Shown: positions 33,684-43,337 of the stretch, in pieces
Layout: each line of letters opens with the position of its first letter
Position numbering within the stretch: position 1 is the first letter of the stretch
From: JBOGIG01 sp050742455
GTDB taxonomy: Bacteria; Actinomycetota; Acidimicrobiia; Acidimicrobiales; JBOGIG01
Direction of reading: 5' to 3'
Assembly (NCBI GenBank): GCA_050742455.1
Contig: JBOGIG010000052.1
Coordinates: 23,199 to 87,198, forward strand
DNA: 64,000 bases
Notes under the pieces: generated by a model
Database searches by the model: none
Told to the model about the DNA's origin: nothing
What the model saw: only the letters and a program-made list of their open reading frames with translations
Made by a program: the position numbers and the translations under genes

Positions 33684-34463
33684 TCAAGCGGCCGCGGGCG
33701 GGCGGGCCGGGGGACCCACGGCTATCAAGTCCGCCGTCATTTGGGTCGAGCTGGATTTGGCGCCTTCGGCCATCACTCGACTGCCAACCGAAACCGCAGA
33801 GGCGCCGGCCTGGGATCTGCCGTTGTAGTAGCGGGTGGCGCTGGTGGTGGAGACGGTGAATAGACGGCCATCCCGGCCGACCAGCTGGTAGGTACCGTTA
33901 TCGATCGACGCCACTCGACCTACGAACCGGGGCTGGACAATGTTAACCCTGGAGGCATTGATCGTTCCGGTGCCGGGCGAAGGCGGGGTGGTGCCGTTCG
34001 AGCCTCCGCTAGTCGAGGGGAGAGCCGCCACGTGAACAATGTCGCCGACCTTCAGTGCGGCGAAGCCGACGGTTTGCATTTCCCTGGTGTAGGTGGTCGA
34101 CGAGGACGTATCGACCGCTTCCGTTCCGTTCTCGGTCCGCAAGGTCAGCGTGGTGCCCTTGATGGCCGTTATCGTGCCACCGGAGCCGTGCCCCCGGCGT
34201 CCGCCGTCCAGTCCGGCCTTGGGCCCGTGACCGTGCCGTCCGAGCCCCGGGGTCGGGGCCGAGGTCGAGGGAGCCGAAGAGGTGGGGGCGGCTGCGGAGA
34301 TACCGGTAACCGCGGCAAACGCTCCCCCGGTTGCCAAACCTCCGATCAGGACGAGGGAAGATGTTCGGGTCAGGGTTCGCCCGATCCGGGTGGTGCGGAG
34401 CGAATGTGATGACGCAAAGTTGTCGGATGAGGGGTGGTCTTGGGAGTGTGGGTCGTGATTCAT
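33684..34463 (-). CDS. Secreted or membrane-anchored DUF5666-type protein
   Basis: The 259-residue product has a hydrophilic N-terminus, then a hydrophobic segment (SSLVLIGGLATGGAFAAVTG) that can act as a signal or anchor. A Ser/Thr/Pro/Gly linker follows, with two beta-rich repeats of DUF5666 character: GTITAIKGTTLTLRTENG, then GRVASIDNGTYQLVGRDGR. Such proteins are exported and of unknown function. The ATG at 34463 is preferred over a TTG at 34472. It converges on the PrmC-like gene; a 10-base direct repeat CTCGACCCAT (33591, 33611) lies near that junction. Confidence 0.7.
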   Translation of the reverse strand: MNHDPHSQDHPSSDNFASSHSLRTTRIGRTLTRTSSLVLIGGLATGGAFAAVTGISAAAPTSSAPSTSAPTPGLGRHGHGPKAGLDGGRRGHGSGGTITAIKGTTLTLRTENGTEAVDTSSSTTYTREMQTVGFAALKVGDIVHVAALPSTSGGSNGTTPPSPGTGTINASRVNIVQPRFVGRVASIDNGTYQLVGRDGRLFTVSTTSATRYYNGRSQAGASAVSVGSRVMAEGAKSSSTQMTADLIAVGPPARPPAAA

Positions 34464-34473
34464 GACGGGCAAC

Positions 34474-34563
34474 CTAATCAGCCCCGATGGGATTGCCCTG
34501 TAGTTCAGATAAGAGTTCGCTGAGAGGCCGGTCGCCCAGTGCGGCGGGGTCGAGGCGGCCCAT
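34474..34563 (-). CDS. Possible small protein of 29 residues, weak
   Basis: After the echA stop the minus strand has an open frame from ATG 34563 to TAG 34476-34474. It begins MGRLDPAALGDRPLSELL and ends NPIGAD. The residue choice looks protein-like at first, but the last ten codons lose the third-position GC bias of neighbours and no ribosome binding site precedes it. It may be spacer. Apart from this, nothing is seen in the 34464-34579 gap. Confidence 0.2.
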   Translation of the reverse strand: MGRLDPAALGDRPLSELLSELQGNPIGAD

Positions 34564-34579
34564 TGCGAGCCGGGTCAGA

Positions 34580-35350
34580 TCATCTTCCCTCGAAGGACGG
34601 CGTTCTCTTTTGGATAAAGGCAGCCATGGCCTCGGCCGTGTCACGGCTGGCAAAATTGACGGTCTGGCACCGGGCCTCGTCTTCCAGGGCCTGGTCCATG
34701 GAGGTGGCGAAGCTTTGGTTCAACATGGTCTTGGTCATCGACAGGGCCAGAGGTGGGCCCAAGGACAGCTTGGCCGACCATTCGTCGACCAGAGCATCCA
34801 ATTGGTTCGAAGGAACCAGCCGGTTGACCAGTCCCATGACGTGAGCCTCCTCGGCTGAGATGATCTCGGCGAAGTACGCAAGTTCCTTGGCCTTGTGCAG
34901 CCCGATGAGACGGGGAAGCAGCCACGAACCACCGAAGTCGATAGACAGCCCCCGCAGGGAGAAGATCTCAGAGAATCGGGCCTCGTCCGACGCCACGATC
35001 AGGTCGCAGCCGAAGGCCAGGTTGGCTCCTGCCCCTGCAGCCACGCCTCCCACCTTGGCGATAGTGGGCTTGGGCAGGCGGTGGAGGGCCAGCGCCACAT
35101 CAGCCACCCCTCGCATCTTCTCCAGCTCATGGCGCGAATCGGCCGCCATATCGGTGAGATCGGCGCCCGAACAGAACGCTCCTCCTGCCCCGGCCATTAC
35201 CAGGACCCGGTCATCGGGATTGATCGCCACATCGCCGAAAACGGACAGCAGCTCCTGCCACATGACCGAATTGATGGCATTACGCTTCTCGGGCCGGTTG
35301 AGGGTCACGGTGACCACGCCGGCTGAACGCTTGACGATAAGGGTTTCCAT
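34580..35350 (-). CDS. Enoyl-CoA hydratase/isomerase family protein
   Basis: The 256-residue crotonase-fold protein starts METLIVKRSAG at 35350. The oxyanion-hole segments are AGGAFCSGADLTDM and KVGGVAAGAGANLAF. The second catalytic loop reads SLRGLSIDFGGSWLL, where classic hydratases have Glu and this has Asp/Gly-type residues, so hydratase versus isomerase or another acyl-CoA activity cannot be fixed. It is divergent from a small zinc protein; their starts are only 22 bases apart. Confidence 0.85.
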   Translation of the reverse strand: METLIVKRSAGVVTVTLNRPEKRNAINSVMWQELLSVFGDVAINPDDRVLVMAGAGGAFCSGADLTDMAADSRHELEKMRGVADVALALHRLPKPTIAKVGGVAAGAGANLAFGCDLIVASDEARFSEIFSLRGLSIDFGGSWLLPRLIGLHKAKELAYFAEIISAEEAHVMGLVNRLVPSNQLDALVDEWSAKLSLGPPLALSMTKTMLNQSFATSMDQALEDEARCQTVNFASRDTAEAMAAFIQKRTPSFEGR

Positions 35351-35372
35351 TCCAGGGACCATAATTCCCACC

Positions 35373-35588
35373 GTGGCCATCGACCCGATTACCGGACTTG
35401 ACGTCGAGGTTCACCGCCTTGCGCCTTACCAGGCAACCAAGACCTACCTATGTCCTGGGTGCAATCACGAAATAGCACCAGGCATAGGCCACCTCGTCGT
35501 GGTCCCGCGCGAGGCAATCGACTTGCGCCGCCACTGGCACCTGGCTTGCTGGGAACACCGGGGTTCCCGCAGACCGGGACGGGGATAG
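35373..35588 (+). CDS. Small zinc-binding protein (CxxC and HWHxxCW)
   Basis: The 71-residue protein starts at GTG 35373. It has YLCPGCNHEI (Cys27, Cys30) and later RRHWHLACW, a spacing that fits one structural zinc. This is a recognisable actinobacterial small-protein pattern, sometimes labelled ATP/GTP-binding protein without good basis. The function is unknown. It reads toward thiC but the TPP riboswitch lies between them, so it is probably a separate transcript. The C-terminus is Arg/Gly-rich. Confidence 0.7.
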   Translation: MAIDPITGLDVEVHRLAPYQATKTYLCPGCNHEIAPGIGHLVVVPREAIDLRRHWHLACWEHRGSRRPGRG

Positions 35589-35657
35589 CGGCTCTCCGCC
35601 GTGGCGGGCGCCGAGGGCCGAAGCTTGTCCGACGCTACGGCAATGAACGTGACAGAC

Positions 35658-35752
35658 TAACAAGGCGGGAGCACGGACGGACCGGGCTGAGAGGGTGCCT
35701 GCGGGCACCGACCGTTGAACCTGATCCGGGTAATTCCGGCGGAGGGAGCACC
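35658..35752 (+). ncRNA. TPP riboswitch (THI element)
   Basis: The conserved THI-box blocks are present in order: GGGCTGAGAGGGTGCC, then ACCGTTGAACCTGATC, then CGGGTAATTCCGGCGGAGGGA. Together they form the pyrimidine- and pyrophosphate-binding junction. The 3' segment GGAGGGAGCA is also the only ribosome binding site for thiC, with ATG about 10 bases on. Thiamine diphosphate binding should therefore hide it and shut off translation. Boundaries are approximate. Confidence 0.95.
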
Positions 35753-35756
35753 ACAG

Positions 35757-37595
<1,839 letters not shown>

Positions 37596-37614
37596 AGCCG
37601 GTCGAGGGGTACGG

Positions 37615-38706
37615 CTACCCGTTGAGAGCGGCGTCGAGATCGCTCCACAGGTCCTCGATGTCCTCGATGCCCACGCTGAGGCGGAGCAGGCCGGGCGGGG
37701 TGTTCTCCTCGCCCTCCCACCGGTTCCTCCGCTCGATGAGGGTTTCAACCCCACCCAGGCTGGTGGCGGGCGTGCACACCTTCACTCGCGAGCACACGGC
37801 GTCTGCGCCCTCGCCTCCCCCACCCACCTCGAAGGAGAGCATGGCCCCAAATCCGTTCATCTGGCGAGCAGCCAGGTCGTGGCCGGGATCGGTGGGCAGG
37901 CCGGGATAACGGACCACCTCCACCATGGGATGGTCGGCCAACCGGCGGGCCAATTCGGCGGCGTTGGCCTGAGAACGGTCCATACGCACCGCCAGGGTGC
38001 GCAATCCCCGAAGAGCCAGATAGGCCTCCATGGGCCCGGGGATCCCTCCATGCATGCTGCGGCGCCGCCGGAGGGCATCAACCAGGTCCGAACGGCGTGC
38101 CACCGCCACCCCCATGATGGCGTCGGAGTGGCCTGAGAGGTACTTGGTCACGCTGTGAACCACCACATCAGCCCCGAGGTCCAATGGGCGCTGGAGAAGC
38201 GGAGTGGCAAATGTGTTGTCCACCACGGCTAGGGCCCCGGCTTGGCGGGCCCCGGCGCACAGGCAGGCAAGGTCGGCCACCGCCATCATGGGGTTGGTCG
38301 GGGACTCCATCCACAACAAGGCCGCCCCCACGCATTTGCGCAACGTGCCTTCTACGTCGGTCAGGTCGGTCGCGACCCAGGTCAGGCGCCCCCTCGACGC
38401 CAGATCGTCCAGAAACAACCTGGTTCCCATGTACGAGTCGGATGGGACAACGATGCGGGCACCTACAGGTTGGGTCTCCAGAACCGAGGATATGGCTGCC
38501 ATGCCCGAAGAGAACACCACTGCGTCGCCGCCCTCCAGGGCGCCCAGCACCTCCTCCAGAGCATTCCAGGTGGCATTCCCATCCCGACCGTAGGCCAGGT
38601 CCCCCCCGATGCGGTACGTCGATGATAATTCCACGGCCACATTCACGCCGGCCCCAGGGCCCTGGGGGCCCCGGCCCCCGGCCACCACCACGGTTGAAAG
38701 TTCCAC
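37615..38706 (-). CDS. Cys/Met metabolism PLP enzyme (cystathionine gamma-synthase/lyase type)
   Basis: The 363-residue protein belongs to the trans-sulfuration PLP family. The PLP-binding lysine is in HSVTKYLSGHSD near residue 189. Substrate and cofactor regions include VFSSGMAAISSVL and ESPTNPMMAVAD. The C-terminal SLGGVETLIERR is typical. MetB, MetC, MetZ and CTH activities cannot be separated by eye. Its GTG start shares one base with the yraN stop (TAGTG), so the two are coupled. It converges with thiC. Confidence 0.87.
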   Translation of the reverse strand: MELSTVVVAGGRGPQGPGAGVNVAVELSSTYRIGGDLAYGRDGNATWNALEEVLGALEGGDAVVFSSGMAAISSVLETQPVGARIVVPSDSYMGTRLFLDDLASRGRLTWVATDLTDVEGTLRKCVGAALLWMESPTNPMMAVADLACLCAGARQAGALAVVDNTFATPLLQRPLDLGADVVVHSVTKYLSGHSDAIMGVAVARRSDLVDALRRRRSMHGGIPGPMEAYLALRGLRTLAVRMDRSQANAAELARRLADHPMVEVVRYPGLPTDPGHDLAARQMNGFGAMLSFEVGGGGEGADAVCSRVKVCTPATSLGGVETLIERRNRWEGEENTPPGLLRLSVGIEDIEDLWSDLDAALNG

Positions 38707-39062
38707 TAGAAGGCCCCTTGAGTCACGTCGAGCACCCCGCTCAGCACGCTGGCCACGTCGAAACGAATCTGGCGGGGGTGAACCGGTGCTTCGTGCTCCA
38801 GAAAGCGGGCTGCCAATCGTCGCACCCGCATCTGCTTTTCCCTGGTCACCGCCTCGAGCGGATGGCCGAAGGCCTCACTGGACCGTGCCTTGACCTCGCA
38901 GAACACGTAGGACCGGCCCTGGCGCACGATCAGGTCGAGCTCACCGTCACGGCAGCGCCAGTTGCGAGCCACTATCTCGTAGCCCTGGGTCACGTACCAA
39001 TCGGCCGCAGCCTGCTCTCCCTGGGCACCGAGGACCTGGCGAAACCCTGGCCGGGCTTCCAC
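38706..39062 (-). CDS. yraN: YraN / UPF0102 family nuclease-like protein
   Basis: The 118-residue protein shows the UPF0102 pattern: GAQGEQAAADWYVTQGYEIVARNWR, then GELDLIVRQG and VFCEVKAR. This is a restriction-endonuclease-like fold with the acidic and Lys residues kept. Its cellular role is not settled. It starts with GTG immediately after the DUF2469 stop (TGAGTG). In many actinobacteria yraN is followed by comM and dprA, but here those are 11 kb away on the same strand. Confidence 0.92.
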   Translation of the reverse strand: MEARPGFRQVLGAQGEQAAADWYVTQGYEIVARNWRCRDGELDLIVRQGRSYVFCEVKARSSEAFGHPLEAVTREKQMRVRRLAARFLEHEAPVHPRQIRFDVASVLSGVLDVTQGAF

Positions 39063-39356
39063 TCAGATCTCCTTCTCGGGCAGTTCTTCGATGTTGACGT
39101 CACGAAAAGTCACAACGTGAACGTTGGATACGAACCGAGCGGGACGGTACATGTCCCACACCCAGGCGTCGCGCATCTCCACGTCAAAATACGTCTCCGA
39201 TCCCTGAACCCGGGGCGACATGGTCACCTCGTTGGTCAGATAAAACCGCCTCTCGGTCTCGACCACATAGCGGAACATGGGCAATACGGCCCGGTATTCC
39301 TGGTAGAGCGCCAGCTCTATCTCGGTTTCGTAGCGCTCCAGATCCTCGGCGCTCAC
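39063..39356 (-). CDS. DUF2469 family protein
   Basis: The 97-residue protein reads MSAEDLERYETEIELALYQE at the start and is a clear match in pattern to DUF2469, an actinobacterial family found beside rnhB and yraN. The function is unknown. It has an acidic N-terminal helix and a beta-rich centre with WVWDMYRPARFV. The start is GTG at 39356. Here rplS is the next gene upstream across a 90-base gap; lepB and rnhB, often found between them, are absent. Confidence 0.9.
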   Translation of the reverse strand: MSAEDLERYETEIELALYQEYRAVLPMFRYVVETERRFYLTNEVTMSPRVQGSETYFDVEMRDAWVWDMYRPARFVSNVHVVTFRDVNIEELPEKEI

Positions 39357-39446
39357 GCCTCTGGGACCGCTGCCTGTGGCACTGACCGAACCCTGCTCAT
39401 TGGATCACAGTAATGCCGCCGCGACGGGGCAGGCAGGAGAATCGGG

Positions 39447-39797
39447 TCAGCGGGCAGTCCGCTTCTCTTTGATCTTGGCTGCCTTGCCCACCCGATCCCT
39501 CAGGTAGTACAGCTTGGCCCGGCGCACATCGCCGAGCGAGACCGGCTCGATTCGGGCGATGACGGGGGAATGGACGGGGAAGGTGCGCTCCACACCCACG
39601 CCGAAGGAAACCTTGCGCACGGTGAAGGTTTCCCTGACGCCCGACCCCTGGCGGCGGATCACCGCTCCCTGGAATACCTGGACCCTTTCCCGGGTGCCCT
39701 CCACGACGCGGACATGCACCTTGAGGGTGTCACCCGGCGCGAACTGAGGAACGTCGTCTCGCAGACTTTGCTGGTCAATCATGTCAGTGGGATTCAT
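39447..39797 (-). CDS. rplS: 50S ribosomal protein L19
   Basis: L19 sits at the subunit interface. The 116-residue product starts MNPTDMIDQQSLRDD at 39797, eight bases after the trmD stop. Motifs are FAPGDTLKVHVRVVEG, RVQVFQGAVIRRQGSG and GVGVERTFPVHSP. An upstream start would overlap trmD and was rejected. It closes the conserved rpsP-khpA-rimM-trmD-rplS cluster. Confidence 0.97.
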   Translation of the reverse strand: MNPTDMIDQQSLRDDVPQFAPGDTLKVHVRVVEGTRERVQVFQGAVIRRQGSGVRETFTVRKVSFGVGVERTFPVHSPVIARIEPVSLGDVRRAKLYYLRDRVGKAAKIKEKRTAR

Positions 39798-39805
39798 GGC
39801 GCGTG

Positions 39806-40552
39806 CTACTCCTCGGAGCTGCCAGGGGACACCGTAGGATAGCCGTGATCGGCCATGAGGTGCACTTCGTCGGAACTTAGGCCACCCCGGGCCTCGATCA
39901 GGTCGGGGCGCTGGGCCAGGGTCCGAGCCAGGGCCGCGGCCCGTCGCCACGATGCAACTTTCTGGTGATCGCCCGAGGTGAGGACATCGGGAACGGTCCA
40001 TTCCCTGAAGGTGGCCGGGCGGGTGTACTGGGGATATTCGAGCAATCCGTCGGTGAAGCTCTCATCGGCGGCCGACGCGTCGTTGCCCATGACCCCTGGG
40101 ACCAGCCGGCATACTGCTTCCACCACCACCAGGGCAGCCGCTTCCCCGCCGGACAGGACGTAGTCACCCACGGACAACTCGTCATCGACCAAATGATCCA
40201 CCACTCTTTGATCGACTCCCTCGTAGCGTCCACACAGCAGGGAGAACCCTCCCCTGGCCATCTCGGCTGCAACGTCATGATCGAAACGCCGGCCACCGGG
40301 ACCCAGCAGGTACAAAGGGCGCTCCGCTTGAACCCTCTCCACCACCTCGAATATGGGTCCCGGAGCCAGCACCATACCCGCCCCCCCGCCGAAAGGGGCA
40401 TCGTCCACGCTGCGCCGGGGATCATGGGCTCCGGACCGCAGATCGTGAACCCTGATGTCGACCAGCCCATGGCGGCCGGCCCGACCGATGAGGCTCTCCC
40501 GGCAGAAATCCTGCACCAGGCCCGGAAAGATGGAGAATATGTCGATTCGCAC
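39806..40552 (-). CDS. trmD: tRNA (guanine-37-N1) methyltransferase
   Basis: TrmD methylates G37 of tRNAs and prevents frameshifting. The 248-residue protein starts MRIDIFSIFPGL. The SAM-binding trefoil knot is visible as CGRYEGVDQRV and SVGDYVLSGGE. Other motifs are FGGGAGMVL and YPQYTRPATF. It lies 11 bases after rimM. Length and context are standard. Confidence 0.97.
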   Translation of the reverse strand: MRIDIFSIFPGLVQDFCRESLIGRAGRHGLVDIRVHDLRSGAHDPRRSVDDAPFGGGAGMVLAPGPIFEVVERVQAERPLYLLGPGGRRFDHDVAAEMARGGFSLLCGRYEGVDQRVVDHLVDDELSVGDYVLSGGEAAALVVVEAVCRLVPGVMGNDASAADESFTDGLLEYPQYTRPATFREWTVPDVLTSGDHQKVASWRRAAALARTLAQRPDLIEARGGLSSDEVHLMADHGYPTVSPGSSEE

Positions 40553-40563
40553 GCAGCCTTACC

Positions 40564-41151
40564 TCAGTCCAGGAGTCCCTCGGGAACCTTGACCACCAAG
40601 CGCCCCGGCTGGCGATCGAGCACAAAGACCAGGGGGATCAAGCCCCCGTTGTCCAGGACGAGCAGGTCACTGGCCGGATTGGACTGGACCGCCTCTACCC
40701 GGCCCAGGCGCTGTCCCCCGTCGTCGAACACCTCAGCATCCACCATGTCATGGACCCACAGAACGTCGGGATCCTCCAGGGCAGGGGCCCGAAGGATCGA
40801 ACCGCGAAGGACCTGCGCCGCCTCGATGGTGTCCACCCCGCTAAACGACACGATCCAGCGTTGCTGGTGGGGGCGGGACCGGGCTACCACCAGCTGGGTC
40901 GGCCGGGGACCAACCCCTTTACTGGAGCCTCCGGGGCCGTCCGCTGGCCCGGCGGCGCCTGGCCCGGCGGCGCTTGGCCCGGCGGCGCCTGGCCCGGCGG
41001 CACCTGGTCCGGGTGAGGCTTGGGCCACTTCCAGGGTCATGCCTTGGGCCAAGCGTTCGTTGCGGTTGGTCACCAAGTGGACCACGACGTCACCGCGCAG
41101 ACCGTGAGGTTTGACGATCCACCCCACATCAAGCAGCCGTGGCATGGTCAT
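40564..41151 (-). CDS. rimM: 16S rRNA processing protein RimM
   Basis: RimM helps 30S head assembly and binds S19. The product starts MTMPRLLDVGWIVKPHGLRG at 41151 (ATG at 41145 is equally possible) and is 195 residues. The N-terminal reductase-like barrel and the C-terminal PRC barrel (VHDMVDAEVFDDGGQRLGRV) are present. Between strands of the first barrel is a linker with four AGPGA-type pentapeptides, encoded by a 15-base tandem repeat. A 117-base gene-free gap separates it from khpA; that gap holds a CCAGG/CCTGG hairpin at 41231-41250. Confidence 0.94.
   Translation of the reverse strand: MTMPRLLDVGWIVKPHGLRGDVVVHLVTNRNERLAQGMTLEVAQASPGPGAAGPGAAGPSAAGPGAAGPADGPGGSSKGVGPRPTQLVVARSRPHQQRWIVSFSGVDTIEAAQVLRGSILRAPALEDPDVLWVHDMVDAEVFDDGGQRLGRVEAVQSNPASDLLVLDNGGLIPLVFVLDRQPGRLVVKVPEGLLD
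40946..41005. repeat. Four-copy 15-base tandem repeat in rimM
   Basis: Units GGCCCGGCGGCGCCT start at 40946, 40961, 40976 and 40991 with single changes. They encode an Ala/Gly/Pro pentapeptide array inside the RimM N-terminal domain. Confidence 0.96.
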
Positions 41152-41268
41152 CTCAGGATCTCGCCGTGAAATGGGTTGGTCGACAAGATCTGGGGGACTG
41201 TCGTCCCATTGATCTTTGCCCACCACGATCGGCCAGGGCCGGCCTGGTCCTGACCGACCCGGTTGGGT

Positions 41269-41595
41269 TCAGTCGACGATGTCGACCCTGGCATCGATGC
41301 CCTCGCGTGCCGCGGCGGCACGCACCACCGTGCGCACGGCCTGGGCTACACGGCCTCTGCGCCCGATCACCTTGCCCATGTCCTCGGGGGCTACATGGAG
41401 ACGAAGGTTGACTCCGGACCGATCCTCGCTGACTTCGATCTCCACCGCATCGGGATCGTCCACGATGGACCTGGCCAGGTAATCCAGCACAGCTCGGGGC
41501 TGTGCCCCCCTGACGCGGTTGATGTCGTTCTCGTCTATGTCGTCCACAAAATCGTCGGCCGAAGCATCATCGGCGGAGACATCGGCCCCGCTCAC
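41269..41595 (-). CDS. khpA: KH-domain RNA-binding protein KhpA (YlqC)
   Basis: The 108-residue protein has an acidic N-terminal stretch (about 25 residues of Asp, Ala and Ser) and a KH domain with the GxxG loop as VIGRRGRVAQAVR. KhpA partners KhpB in firmicutes and affects cell division and RNA fate. The GTG at 41595 overlaps the rpsP TGA as GTGA. An earlier reading start would sit inside rpsP. The position between rpsP and rimM is the conserved one. Confidence 0.93.
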   Translation of the reverse strand: MSGADVSADDASADDFVDDIDENDINRVRGAQPRAVLDYLARSIVDDPDAVEIEVSEDRSGVNLRLHVAPEDMGKVIGRRGRVAQAVRTVVRAAAAREGIDARVDIVD

Positions 41596-41861
41596 TTGAC
41601 CGGTGCGGCCTTGAACTGGTCCCACGCCCCCGAGATCTTGAGCAGCTTCTCAACCGTCTCAGTGGGCTGGGCGCCCTGGCTGAGCCATTTGACGGCCTTG
41701 TCGTTGTCCACCTTCACCGTGGACGGATCGTCCCGAGGGGCATAGGTGCCCAGGATCTCGATGAACCGCCCGTTGCGGGGTGACCGGGCATCGGCCGCCA
41801 CCAGGCGATAAGTCGGCTGCTTCTTTTTTCCCACCCGCACCAGGCGGAGCTTTACGGCCAC
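41592..41861 (-). CDS. rpsP: 30S ribosomal protein S16
   Basis: The 89-residue S16 begins MAVKLRLVRVGKKKQPTYR and continues VAADARSPRNGRFIEILGTY, the universal signature. It binds the 5' domain of 16S rRNA. It lies 32 bases after ffh and starts the rpsP-khpA-rimM-trmD-rplS set. Length is normal. Confidence 0.97.
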   Translation of the reverse strand: MAVKLRLVRVGKKKQPTYRLVAADARSPRNGRFIEILGTYAPRDDPSTVKVDNDKAVKWLSQGAQPTETVEKLLKISGAWDQFKAAPVK

Positions 41862-41893
41862 GTTGACTTCCTTTTCTTGTTGATTGAGATTAC

Positions 41894-43324
41894 CTAATCG
41901 AGAGCGTTGAACGAACGAAGGGCCTTCAAGTCGGCCAGCGTCGGAGGTGAGGCGCCGATCCCTGTTGGCCGGCCCGGAGCCGGGCTGGGCTTCTTGGCGC
42001 CCTTTTTCCCACCCTTGACCTTACCCCGGCCTCCCAGACCGAGGCCTGCGCCCATGCCGCGCATCATCTTGCGCATCTCCTTAAATTGCTTGAGCAGGTT
42101 GTTGACGGCTGAAGTCGAAGTACCGCTCCCCTTGGCGATGCGTAGCCTCCTGGCGCCGTTGACCATGTCGGGATCGGCTCGTTCCCCCGGAGTCATGGAC
42201 CGAATGATGGCCTCGATGCGGGAGATCTCACCGTCGTCGATGTCGGCATTCTTGATCTCTTTGGGCAGGCCGGGCATCATGCCCAGGATCCCCTTCAATG
42301 GACCCATCTTCTTGACCTGTTGAAGCTGTTCGAGAAAGTCGTCCAACCCGAAGCGGCCCTCCGACATCTTGCCCGCGGCCTCGAGCGCGGCCTGCTCATC
42401 GAATGTCTTCTGCGCCGTCTCGATGAGGGTGAGCACATCCCCCATACCCAGGATGCGCCCTGCCATGCGGTCGGGATAGAAGGCATCGAAGTCATCGAGC
42501 TTTTCGCCGGTCGAGGCAAAGGCAATGGGTCGCCCCACCACCTCCTTGACGCTGAGGGCGGCCCCGCCCCTGGCGTCGCCGTCGAGCTTGGACAATATGA
42601 CGCCGTCGAGTTCGAGGGTGGTGTGGAAGGCCGACGCCGTGGTTACCGCGTCCTGACCGGTCATGGCATCGATGACCAAGAAGGTGTAGTCGGGTTCTAT
42701 GGCCCGCGATATCCGCCGGACCTCGTCCATTAGCTCGACATCAATGCTCAGACGCCCGGCGGTATCCACAATTAGAACATCTCGACCCTGGCGCCTGGCC
42801 TCGGCCAGGCCCGCCACCGCCACCGCCACTGGGTCGGTGGGCTCGGAGAATACGCGGATACCGGCGTTTTGGCCCAGAACGCGTAGCTGCTCCACCGCCG
42901 CCGGCCGCTGGAGGTCGGCACCCACCAGCAGGGGGTTGCGGCCCTGACCCTTGAACCAACGGCCCAACTTGGCCGCGGCGGTGGTCTTGCCCGATCCCTG
43001 CAGACCGGCGAGCAGAACCACCGTGGGGGGCTTGGAGGCGTAAGTGATTCGCAGGGCCTCGCCACCCAGACTGTTCGTCAGCTCATCATTGACGATCTTG
43101 ATGACCTGTTGAGCGGGGGAAAGACTCTTGGACAGGTCGGTGCCCACGCAGCCGACCCTGATGCGTTCGATCATGCCCCGCACCACGCCAAGCTCGACGT
43201 CGGCTTCGAGCAGGGCCACCCGAATCTCGGCCAGGACGGCGTCGACCTCGGCGTCACCCAGGCGGCCTCGGCCCCTCAGGCGCGTGAAGATCCCATCAAA
43301 ACGCTCGCTGAGTGATTCGAACAT
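41894..43324 (-). CDS. ffh: Signal recognition particle protein Ffh
   Basis: Ffh binds 4.5S RNA and signal sequences for co-translational membrane targeting. The 476-residue product starts MFESLSERFDGIF at 43324; an extended start would overlap ftsY. The N domain is followed by the GTPase with GLQGSGKTTAAAKL near 107-120, DTAGRL, and SKLDGDARGGAAL. The Met-rich M domain includes GILGMMPGLPKEI and KMMRGMGAGLGLGG. The tail is Lys/Pro-rich. It follows ftsY after 13 bases, pairing the two SRP GTPases. Confidence 0.97.
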   Translation of the reverse strand: MFESLSERFDGIFTRLRGRGRLGDAEVDAVLAEIRVALLEADVELGVVRGMIERIRVGCVGTDLSKSLSPAQQVIKIVNDELTNSLGGEALRITYASKPPTVVLLAGLQGSGKTTAAAKLGRWFKGQGRNPLLVGADLQRPAAVEQLRVLGQNAGIRVFSEPTDPVAVAVAGLAEARRQGRDVLIVDTAGRLSIDVELMDEVRRISRAIEPDYTFLVIDAMTGQDAVTTASAFHTTLELDGVILSKLDGDARGGAALSVKEVVGRPIAFASTGEKLDDFDAFYPDRMAGRILGMGDVLTLIETAQKTFDEQAALEAAGKMSEGRFGLDDFLEQLQQVKKMGPLKGILGMMPGLPKEIKNADIDDGEISRIEAIIRSMTPGERADPDMVNGARRLRIAKGSGTSTSAVNNLLKQFKEMRKMMRGMGAGLGLGGRGKVKGGKKGAKKPSPAPGRPTGIGASPPTLADLKALRSFNALD

Positions 43325-43337
43325 GCGGCCTACAAGG

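Noticed and set aside
34464..34579. Frameshifted C-terminal extension of the enoyl-CoA hydratase
   Set aside because: The hydratase has a normal length and end; the following frame loses codon bias and has no start signal, so it is listed only as a weak small ORF.
41231..41250. CCAGG/CCTGG hairpin before rimM's neighbour khpA as a terminator
   Set aside because: It lies after khpA-to-rimM direction within a co-transcribed cluster and lacks any T-run; a 5-bp stem is expected by chance at this GC content.
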